Part shown: positions 23,000 through 29,186 of the stretch, one piece after another
Layout: every line of letters begins with the position of its first letter
Numbering within the stretch: the first letter of the stretch is position 1
Assembly (NCBI GenBank): GCA_964564735.1
Contig: CAZMCH010000052.1
Location: 1-29,186 of the forward strand
Direction of reading: 5' to 3'
From: CAZMCH01 sp964564735
GTDB taxonomy: Bacteria > Poribacteria > DTPJ01
Length of the DNA stretch: 29,186 nucleotides
Notes under the pieces: model-generated
The model's input: the letters and a program-made list of their open reading frames with translations, nothing else
The model's database searches: none
What the model was told of the DNA's origin: nothing
Program-made: the position numbers and the translations under genes

Positions 23000-25141
23000 T
23001 TATTCTTTAATTTTATAACATTTTCCTTCATAGCAGATAATTATATTTTTTCCGAGTGCAAGGTATTTTCCAAGCTCAGATGACATCGCAAGTAGATCAT
23101 AATATTCATCACTGCCATATTTTATCTCAATGACTTTCATGTCTTGTTCATATTCAATATCCGTCCATACGCCTTTTTTCAGGGCAAAAGTCTTTATTCC
23201 TAAATATTTAATCTCAACAGATTCTTCGCCACCGTTTCTCATTTTGGGTCTTGCTGATGTCATAGGTGCTGAGGAATATTTCATTTCACCTAGATTCTTG
23301 CTTGCATCAACGGCATCAGCGCCCTTATCTGCTCTTACATTAACAGATGATTTAGTAAGAGCTTCTCGCCTGACACGATCTCTCGCTACTGCTGGCAATC
23401 CGCTTGCTTCCTCTTCTGGCAGGACAAGGAATGAAGTGTATGGAGTTATTATCCCGTATTTTTTGCTTAATCGGATAATTTCATCTTTAATTTCGTTATT
23501 TTCCCCGCTAGTTCGCATTTCTCCCAGCAAATATCCGACTTTTCTTTGCGCCCAGAGTCTTGGTATAAAGTCATTGTTTGTATTTTTGTCAGCGAAAAGA
23601 GCCTTATTGACAATGCTTTGATTTTTGCCTCTGACATCACCATCAAGAGTGATCTCTGTCAATCCACTACCCTCATATTGCCCCAAAACGACTAATTGTG
23701 AACCTTTGAAAATATCGGGAATTGATTTTGGATATATTTCCTTTATTTTCACGCTTCCAGACCGAATTTTCAGGTTTGACAGCATCGGTTCACTTATCTT
23801 TATATAAAGCGAAGATACAGAAACCTCAATGTCTTCTGATGGTTTTACATATTGCGATACTCCACCATTTTCTTCTGCGAGATTATCCAAAAAATGTGTA
23901 TTTACATCATTTCCAACCCCAAAAGCGAATATCCTGAGATTTTTTGATTTAGATTTATCAACATTTTTTAATATTTTATTTATATCCTTTTCCCCAACAG
24001 TCGGCAAACCATCAGTTAAGAATAAGATCATCATAGGACGATTGGCATTAGGCTGTTTCTTTAATGCTGTTTGTAGTGCCTCATCAATATTCGTTCCTCC
24101 AACCGCTTCGATTTTATTTATATATTTTTCCGCCTTATCAATATTTGCTTTGCTTGCAGGTATTAGTGCTTTGTCTAATTCGTCAACATCAGTGCTAAAA
24201 GAGATAATACTAAATCTATCTTTTTCTTTTAAGCTTTTTATGCAGAATTTCAAGGCGTTTTTGGCTTGCTCTATTTTTTCGCCTTGCATACTCCCCGACT
24301 TATCAAGCACAAAGATAAGGTCTTTTTCAATTACATCATCGCCAGTCGTTTCATATTTTGGCGCAATAAGAAGCATGAAAAAGCCATCTTCTCCCTTTTC
24401 TCGATACGATAGCATATTCAAGCCGAAATCTTTATCAGAGACGGTATAATATAACTCAAAGTCTTTGTCTGGTTTCACGTATGAGGCTTCATAGCTTAAC
24501 TTTATTTCATTATCGTTTTTTCTGTTTATGTTAATCCCATGTGATGGCGAATAAACACTCTTTATTGGATTATCACTCTTGATCTTAACAGAAACAGTAA
24601 CAGATGAAATCGGTTTTGCTGAAAATTTTTCGGTATTCAAGGGATATACATATTTACAAAGCCCCATATCATATTTTAGGACTTCGGAATATTCTAGCTG
24701 TATGCGCTTTTCACCCCTTGCAGGTATAGGATAAATACTGACTCTAAAAGCCCCTCTGTCGATATACTCCAAAATTGCAGGGTCCTTCATTTTGCGAACA
24801 ATATCGTCATAGATATTTCGTGCTTTTTCCTTATCAAGTATCTCACCTTTGACGGGCTTGCCATCAACAAACATCACAAAATTCGATATACTCGCATCTT
24901 TTGGTAATGGAAATATATAGATTCCCTCCAAATCCTGATTATTCTCATTCAGAAATACCTGATCAACCTTTGTTGTTGTAACCTGATTATTAATCTCTGT
25001 TTCTACATGATGATATTTGATAGATAATGGAATGAAGGTTCGTTCTTGTGGGGGTCTTGGGATAATAATGAAACCGTCAGCATGGGCGATTCCGACTATT
25101 ATGAAGGATAGGATAATAAGTGAAATTGTTTTTCGGTTCAT
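23000..25141 (-). CDS. Exported VIT and von Willebrand A domain protein
   Basis: A 713-residue protein with a signal peptide (MNRKTISLIILSFIIVGIAH, cut after the Ala-rich end), then a VIT domain (about 35-165: VDQVFLNENNQDLEGIYIFP, IPARGEKRIQLEYSE). A vWA domain at about 272-450 has an intact MIDAS: Asp280-x-Ser282-x-Ser284 (FVLDKSGSM), Thr in GGTNIDEAL and Asp in FLTDGLPT. The C-terminal half carries the KKYGIITPYTSFLVL block typical of bacterial inter-alpha-trypsin-inhibitor-like proteins. These bind ligands or matrix through a metal ion; the partner is unknown. The start at 25141 is chosen because GAGGG lies about 9 bases upstream and the signal peptide begins there. It follows the TonB-like vWA gene by 98 bp, which contains a possible promoter. 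Confidence 0.88.
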   Translation of the reverse strand: MNRKTISLIILSFIIVGIAHADGFIIIPRPPQERTFIPLSIKYHHVETEINNQVTTTKVDQVFLNENNQDLEGIYIFPLPKDASISNFVMFVDGKPVKGEILDKEKARNIYDDIVRKMKDPAILEYIDRGAFRVSIYPIPARGEKRIQLEYSEVLKYDMGLCKYVYPLNTEKFSAKPISSVTVSVKIKSDNPIKSVYSPSHGININRKNDNEIKLSYEASYVKPDKDFELYYTVSDKDFGLNMLSYREKGEDGFFMLLIAPKYETTGDDVIEKDLIFVLDKSGSMQGEKIEQAKNALKFCIKSLKEKDRFSIISFSTDVDELDKALIPASKANIDKAEKYINKIEAVGGTNIDEALQTALKKQPNANRPMMILFLTDGLPTVGEKDINKILKNVDKSKSKNLRIFAFGVGNDVNTHFLDNLAEENGGVSQYVKPSEDIEVSVSSLYIKISEPMLSNLKIRSGSVKIKEIYPKSIPDIFKGSQLVVLGQYEGSGLTEITLDGDVRGKNQSIVNKALFADKNTNNDFIPRLWAQRKVGYLLGEMRTSGENNEIKDEIIRLSKKYGIITPYTSFLVLPEEEASGLPAVARDRVRREALTKSSVNVRADKGADAVDASKNLGEMKYSSAPMTSARPKMRNGGEESVEIKYLGIKTFALKKGVWTDIEYEQDMKVIEIKYGSDEYYDLLAMSSELGKYLALGKNIIICYEGKCYKIKE

Positions 25142-25200
25142 TTCTACTGCCCTCTTTTGTTTTGCTCTACAGACCTGCAAGAAAAGAGATATTGGAATCA

Positions 25201-25229
25201 CATTTACAAATAACTGATCTGATTGTCAA
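25201..25229 (-). promoter_or_regulatory. Possible promoter of the VIT-vWA gene
   Basis: Minus strand perfect TTGACA (25229-25224), 17 bases, weak TAAATG (25206-25201). It lies 60 nt before the start codon. Confidence 0.3.
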
Positions 25230-25239
25230 ATAGTTTACT

Positions 25240-26325
25240 TTATTCTTGTGGAATTGGAAAGAAAATACCATTTGTTTTATTTGTTAGGATCTTATGCGTA
25301 TCATCTTCAATGGCAATTGCGCTGATTTTTATTCCCTTTTCGCTAGATTTTTGTATAACTTCTTGAAGGTCAATTTGTAATAAATCTTTGCGTGTCATAC
25401 CTTGAGGAGTTCCTCCTTGTCTTGCTCTTGCTCTGATTGGTTCATCGGTTACAAGTATAAAAGTTTTATCTACGGAATTCCTGAATTTTACTTGTGCAAA
25501 TCCAACATCTAGGGCATCAAATATGCTTTCATCACCTTTGCATTTTATAGACCTTAATATACTTTTGAACTCGTTTACGTCCTTAGTTTGGCTATATACC
25601 CTTATATCATTATTTTTTAATATTCGATTAAATTTTACTACGCCAAGGGTATAATCAAGTTTGCTATCCTGAAAGACCTCAATCATTCTTACGATATACC
25701 TTGCAACTGCGGAGATATTTTCCTCCATGCTTCCGCTTGAGTCTATTAGAAAGACAATATCTTCTTTTCCTGTCTTATTTTTCCCAATTATATTGTGCGC
25801 TATGCCATATAAAGCAACTTCAAATATATTAACCCCATCAGCTAAACCAGTTGATCTGCCATCGTTTTGTGTGTTTGATTTTCCAAATCCATCGCTTGAT
25901 TTAGCAATGTTTGCTCCTCTTGCAGTATTTGATGGCAAAGGTATATCAAAGTGAGAGATAAAACTCTTTGCCTCTGTTGTTAAGCTAGGCGTTAGAGAAG
26001 CAATTTTTGGCGAATCCGTTCTTTGAGTAATACTAATATTCGGTGTAGCAATAGTTTTTAGAGAAAACTGCGCCTTTGTTAGTGAATCATCAAACTTTTT
26101 TAAGCTGATAGAGCTTTGCCGAGTTTCTGTGATTCTGCGGGGCAAAGGCGGAGTTTGCTCTTTCTTGGCATTTACCATCTCAACAATGACAGACTCCCTG
26201 ATCCTCTGTTGTTCGCTGTCCATAAGCATATAGCCTAATACTAGCAAGATTAAGCCATGCAGTATCAGCGAAAGCAGAATCGGGAGTCTTAATGCTTCAC
26301 TTGTATTGTATCTTCTTGTAAGCAT
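25240..26325 (-). CDS. Membrane-anchored TonB-like N-terminus fused to vWA domain
   Basis: A 361-residue protein. Residues about 14-34 are a single membrane anchor (LPILLSLILHGLILLVLGYM) containing the S..LHG.. pattern of TonB/TolA-type N-termini. It is followed by a Val-Glu-Met segment and a Pro-rich PPLPRR, as in TonB. A low-complexity Ser/Thr linker runs to about 165. The vWA domain (about 187-355) keeps MIDAS Asp195-Ser197-Ser199 (FLIDSSGSM), but the usual TDG appears as VTDEP. In family terms, TonB couples inner-membrane energy (ExbBD) to outer-membrane receptors; whether the anchor here contacts ExbBD is untested. It is likely periplasmic, partnering the VIT-vWA protein encoded next. 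The ribosome site is weak. Confidence 0.8.
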   Translation of the reverse strand: MLTRRYNTSEALRLPILLSLILHGLILLVLGYMLMDSEQQRIRESVIVEMVNAKKEQTPPLPRRITETRQSSISLKKFDDSLTKAQFSLKTIATPNISITQRTDSPKIASLTPSLTTEAKSFISHFDIPLPSNTARGANIAKSSDGFGKSNTQNDGRSTGLADGVNIFEVALYGIAHNIIGKNKTGKEDIVFLIDSSGSMEENISAVARYIVRMIEVFQDSKLDYTLGVVKFNRILKNNDIRVYSQTKDVNEFKSILRSIKCKGDESIFDALDVGFAQVKFRNSVDKTFILVTDEPIRARARQGGTPQGMTRKDLLQIDLQEVIQKSSEKGIKISAIAIEDDTHKILTNKTNGIFFPIPQE

Positions 26326-26386
26326 TTCTATTTGGAAAAATTGATATACCGATATACAACAGAATCAAGATTTTGTCCTTAGATCA

Positions 26387-27544
26387 CTAATTTACAATCC
26401 AATCCTCCTGAATTTCATAGCCAAATCCTGGAGCATCGCTTGGGATAACATATCCATCTTTTGGAACAACAGCCCCCGGAATACCAATGGACTCCTCAAG
26501 AGCTATGCCCGGAGCAGAACCAACAAAAAATTCTATCATAGGAACATTAGTTATAGCATAGCTGAAATGCTGACCATAAGCCTGATTTGCACCACCATGT
26601 AACATTACTGAAAGCCCTGCGGATTCGGCGATATTTGCAATCTTGATACATTCACTTAACCCACCGACCCAGTTTATATCAGGTTGTAGAATATCAAGGC
26701 ATCTGCGTTCAACATATTGCATAAATGGATAGCGTGTATAATTATGTTCACCTGTTGCAAGATCAACCCAATTGACTGCTTTCCTGATAGCGACCCAGCC
26801 ATCTATGTCTTCTGGTATTAGACATTCTTCAATCCATTTTAGTTTATATGGCTTTAACCTTTCTGCAAGCCTGATTGTGTATTCAACATCGAAAGCCATA
26901 TAACAATCCAGCATTATTTCAACATGATCACCGACGGTTTCTCTTGCTTTTGCTACGAATTTCTCATTTTCTTCAAGCCCCCATAACCCATCAGCAGGAC
27001 CATAGGGACAGGCAAGTTTTACAGCCCTAAAACCTAACTCAACATACCAATCAACGTCATTTCCTGTTGCATAAGCCTGAATTTTGTCTTTAACGGGACC
27101 ACCCAATAGGCTATATACAGGCTTATTTAAGGCTCTTCCTGCTAAATCCCATAGAGCAAGATCAATTGCACTCATAGCAAGGCACGACAAACCTAATGTC
27201 CCATAAGGCTTAGACATACGGAACATCATATCCCATATACGTTCCCTTGCAAAACAATCTTCACCTTCAAGCATTGGTGCAAAATGCCCTTTTATTATGG
27301 CATCAACAGCAGGACCGCCAGATGTAGTTCCTAAACCCCATGTGTCGTCTTCGGCAGTAACCTTGATCCAATTTCCACCCCATTTTGGAAACCAGCTTGG
27401 ACGATAGCGTTTATATTTGGGATAACGTGACATCGGATTTGCGACTTCTGCATCAACAGCCCAAGCATCTCTTCGCTTTTGTGATTTCGGTGTAATAAAA
27501 GGTGGTATCCTTAATTGCACACATTCGATCTTTTTTATTTTCAT
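26387..27544 (-). CDS. L-rhamnonate dehydratase-like enolase-superfamily enzyme
   Basis: A 385-residue mandelate-racemase/enolase superfamily protein whose blocks line up with L-rhamnonate dehydratase (RhmD): EVANPMSRYPKYKRY, MSAIDLALWDLAGRALNKPV, LLGGPVKDKIQAYATG, metal ligands Asp213 (IMLDCYM), Glu239 (WIEECL), Glu266 (TGEHNY), Asp289 (ILQPDINWVGG) and the general-acid/base His316 (LHGGAN). It would dehydrate L-rhamnonate (or a close 6-deoxyhexonate) to the 2-keto-3-deoxy acid. The start at 27544 has GGAGG 5 bases upstream; two ATGs further up lack a site. It has its own promoter about 150 nt upstream with a dyad in the leader. No aldolase is adjacent; the FAH-family gene at 20343 may do a later step. 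Confidence 0.82.
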   Translation of the reverse strand: MKIKKIECVQLRIPPFITPKSQKRRDAWAVDAEVANPMSRYPKYKRYRPSWFPKWGGNWIKVTAEDDTWGLGTTSGGPAVDAIIKGHFAPMLEGEDCFARERIWDMMFRMSKPYGTLGLSCLAMSAIDLALWDLAGRALNKPVYSLLGGPVKDKIQAYATGNDVDWYVELGFRAVKLACPYGPADGLWGLEENEKFVAKARETVGDHVEIMLDCYMAFDVEYTIRLAERLKPYKLKWIEECLIPEDIDGWVAIRKAVNWVDLATGEHNYTRYPFMQYVERRCLDILQPDINWVGGLSECIKIANIAESAGLSVMLHGGANQAYGQHFSYAITNVPMIEFFVGSAPGIALEESIGIPGAVVPKDGYVIPSDAPGFGYEIQEDWIVN

Positions 27545-27562
27545 ATCTGCCTCCATAATTTT

Positions 27563-27588
27563 CATTTTACAGTTACATTTTACAGTTA
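27563..27588. repeat. Two exact 13-bp tandem copies (CATTTTACAGTTA)
   Basis: Adjacent identical 13-mers at 27563-27575 and 27576-27588, in the leader just before the rhamnonate dehydratase ribosome site. A recent slip-duplication or a paired binding site; each copy brings an ATG on the minus strand. Confidence 0.5.
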
Positions 27589-27630
27589 GATATTATTTTG
27601 TGACACAACTTGTTAGTTTTTCGTCTTTCC

Positions 27631-27650
27631 ATACTTGAAGGTTGAAGTAT
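27631..27650. promoter_or_regulatory. 20-bp dyad, possible operator of the rhamnonate dehydratase gene
   Basis: ATACTT, eight bases, AAGTAT, with 16 of 20 positions symmetric. It lies about 43 bp downstream of the promoter -10, where a GntR- or LacI-type repressor could block transcription. Confidence 0.3.
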
Positions 27651-27692
27651 ATTATTGGAACTGGATATTGATCCAAGTCTTTTTATAAAGCC

Positions 27693-27721
27693 ATTATACC
27701 ATCTGTAAGATAGGCAATCAA
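27693..27721 (-). promoter_or_regulatory. Predicted promoter of the rhamnonate dehydratase gene
   Basis: Minus strand TTGATT (27721-27716), 17 bases, perfect TATAAT (27698-27693), giving a 5' leader of about 140 nt. Confidence 0.6.
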
Positions 27722-27801
27722 TAGAATTAAAAAGTCCGTCTTATATCAAAAATTTGGCTCATATAACAATAGTGCTTCACCAGATTAATAATTGTGATCA
27801 T

Positions 27802-27843
27802 TGAAGCCTCCCTTTCCATAGGCTTTCAAGGGTAGTTTTTTTT
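27802..27843 (+). terminator. Terminator-like hairpin with T8, plus direction
   Basis: TGAAGCCT, ten bases, AGGCTTTCA (one bulged A), then AGGGTAG and eight T. It lies in the divergent gap upstream of the serine hydrolase promoter and could insulate it. No plus-strand gene precedes it. The rest of 27545-28043 holds only the promoters, dyad and tandem repeat listed. Confidence 0.4.
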
Positions 27844-27983
27844 CTGAAATTTGGAGATTTGGATGCATTTTCAAAAGATTTACAAATACAAAAACTAACT
27901 CGGTTGACCAAGGGTCATCAAACAATTTCACATTTTTCTATTATCAGGAGTTGCCCAAAATTTAAATTGGACTCAATTAGGAG

Positions 27984-28012
27984 TTGATTTAAATCTATAT
28001 TGCATGTATGAT
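27984..28012 (+). promoter_or_regulatory. Predicted promoter of the serine hydrolase gene
   Basis: TTGATT (27984-27989), 17 bases, TATGAT (28007-28012). The predicted start near 28019 leaves a leader of about 25 nt. Confidence 0.55.
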
Positions 28013-28043
28013 ATATATTCATTAACCAAAGAGGGCAGATTAT

Positions 28044-29156
28044 ATGAAAATAATAACAATATTCAGTTTTTCACTTATCTTTATTCCTTCATTGCTGTTT
28101 GTTTTTTCTACAAAAGAATCAACACAAATAAAGCCAGTTTATCCAGATTCCCAATGGCAAAAACTTCATCCCAAAAATGCTGGTATGTCCCAAGATATGC
28201 TTTATAATTTTTCTGATGCAGTCGGTGGACGTGGATGTGTGATTCGATATGGCTACATAATACATGAGTGGGGAGATCAATCAAGGCGCGCTGATGTTGC
28301 TTCAGCAGTAAAGCCTATTTATAGCCATTTTCTTTTCAAAGCATTGGAAGATAATATGATAGAAAGCCTTGATGAACCTGTTGCAAAATATGAATCACAA
28401 TTAAAAGATATAAATAGGGACTTAAATTATAAAGATACCAAAATAACGTGGCGACATCTGGCAAATCAGACATCATGCTACGGAGTAAATGAAAATCCCG
28501 GAACAGCGTTTGATTATAACGATTGGCAGATGGCTTTATTTTGCGATCTGTTATTCCTGAAGGTGTATAAAACTTCATGGGATAAAGTAGATTCTGACGT
28601 TTTACATCCAAAACTAACAGACCTTATCCAGTGCCAAGATAATCCAAGCCTTATTGCCTTTGGTTCTTACGATAGGGCGGGGCGTCTGGCTATATCTGTT
28701 CGAGATTTTGCTAGGATTGGTTTGCTTTATCTAAGAAAAGGTAACTGGAAAGGGACACAGATAATCAGTGAAGAACATGCAAAAATGGCTATTAGTGAAC
28801 CTGTTGCTAATTTAGTTCCAAGAACATCAGGAGTTGAGGCAGAAATGATTGGAGGACAAAGAAGTATAGGTTCAAGACAGATCCCTGACAATCAGGGTGA
28901 TCATTTTGGTAGTTATAGCTGGCTATGGTGGATAAATGGCTTGGATTCTAATAAAAAACGAATGTGGCATGATGCTCCTGCTGATACATTTGGGGCTTTT
29001 GGTCATGGTGGGATAAGAGGAATGTTTGTAATACCAAGCCTAGATATAGTAGTTTCATATAACGAGGCAGAAAATTTGGAGGGCTGGCTCAATGGAAATG
29101 AAAGTCCTTTGAATAACGCCATGAGAATGTTAGCTAATTCAGTAATTGATAAATAA
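28044..29156 (+). CDS. Exported serine hydrolase, beta-lactamase/CubicO family
   Basis: A 370-residue protein with a signal peptide (MKIITIFSFSLIFIPSLLFV), so it acts outside the cytoplasm. Class C-like catalytic set: Ser87-x-x-Lys90 (VASAVKPIYS), Tyr158 in PGTAFDYNDWQ (Y-N-D variant of the usual Y-x-N), and His321-Gly-Gly in FGHGGIRGMFVIPS. Family members are esterases, D-amino-acid peptidases or lactamases; a real antibiotic lactamase is unlikely from these variants. The start has AGAGGG about 8 bases upstream. It is divergent from the rhamnonate dehydratase gene with a separate promoter, so a shared regulator is possible but not shown. Thirty bases remain after its stop, with no further gene visible. 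Confidence 0.85.
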   Translation: MKIITIFSFSLIFIPSLLFVFSTKESTQIKPVYPDSQWQKLHPKNAGMSQDMLYNFSDAVGGRGCVIRYGYIIHEWGDQSRRADVASAVKPIYSHFLFKALEDNMIESLDEPVAKYESQLKDINRDLNYKDTKITWRHLANQTSCYGVNENPGTAFDYNDWQMALFCDLLFLKVYKTSWDKVDSDVLHPKLTDLIQCQDNPSLIAFGSYDRAGRLAISVRDFARIGLLYLRKGNWKGTQIISEEHAKMAISEPVANLVPRTSGVEAEMIGGQRSIGSRQIPDNQGDHFGSYSWLWWINGLDSNKKRMWHDAPADTFGAFGHGGIRGMFVIPSLDIVVSYNEAENLEGWLNGNESPLNNAMRMLANSVIDK

Positions 29157-29186
29157 ATAATTATCATACAAGGAAAGGCTATGTTT

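Noticed and set aside
23829..24449. 206-codon plus-strand ORF inside the VIT-vWA gene
   Set aside because: Antisense shadow of a complete gene with clear domains; the Phe/Ser-rich product is typical of reverse reading of AT-rich coding DNA.
28044..29156. Calling the serine hydrolase an antibiotic beta-lactamase
   Set aside because: It has SxxK and an HGG motif, but Y-N-D in place of Y-x-N, which fits the broad CubicO/esterase group; no resistance context.
1..29186. CRISPR arrays, tRNA/rRNA genes, transposases or phage genes
   Set aside because: I looked for regularly spaced direct repeats, tRNA-like cloverleaf ends and mobile-element motifs and found none; only palindromic non-coding repeats were seen.

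Overview
The window is an AT-rich stretch of bacterial chromosome; polA, hisS, leuCD and alr argue against a plasmid or phage. A Gram-negative (diderm) host is suggested by contractile-sheath proteins, a TonB-like N-terminus and many exported proteins. The mix of NPCBM proteins, a sulfatase, a UroD-like enzyme, an L-rhamnonate dehydratase-type enolase and VIT/vWA proteins recalls uncultured Poribacteria, PVC-like or related lineages. That placement is inference from gene content only. Nearly everything is on the minus strand; only the 10243-10806 pair and the serine hydrolase at 28044 are on the plus strand.

Layout, read right to left in transcription order. (1) 28044-29156 (+) is an exported serine hydrolase, divergent from an L-rhamnonate dehydratase-like gene (26387-27544, -); each has a recognisable sigma70-type promoter. 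(2) 23000-26325 is a pair of exported von Willebrand A proteins, one with a TonB-like N-terminus and one of VIT-vWA type. (3) 17649-22591 holds a UroD-family enzyme, a FAH-family hydrolase, a cytoplasmic sulfatase, a lone small antitoxin and an antitoxin/PIN-toxin pair. It runs directly into polA, hisS and a YdjM-like membrane protein (13030-17606). (4) 10854-12517 is a tandem pair of exported NPCBM proteins behind a leader of roughly 460 nt that carries its own promoter and an internal terminator. (5) 10243-10806 (+) is a two-gene SHOCT-like/membrane-protein operon, preceded by a palindromic repeat. (6) 888-9870 is a long minus-strand run: leuC, leuD, a receiver-PP2C regulator, alr, an exported protein, an araD-like gene, an unannotated 31-codon ORF with a CxxC motif, and two consecutive TssB-TssC fusion sheath proteins. 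(7) 1-677 is a truncated aldo/keto reductase.

Metabolically, the rhamnonate dehydratase, the FAH-family hydrolase and the sulfatase would fit breakdown of sulfated deoxysugar polysaccharides by the non-phosphorylative route, although the three are not one operon. The most unusual items are: the orphan tandem sheath fusions with the small CxxC ORF between araD and the first sheath gene; a promoter-plus-terminator unit predicted to make an RNA of about 118 nt upstream of the NPCBM genes; a leuCD leader whose pairing segments are ordered A-B-A'-B' (pseudoknot topology); and several palindromic dispersed-repeat candidates, one of which supplies the stop codon of an antitoxin gene. I saw no rRNA, tRNA, CRISPR array, transposase or integrase.
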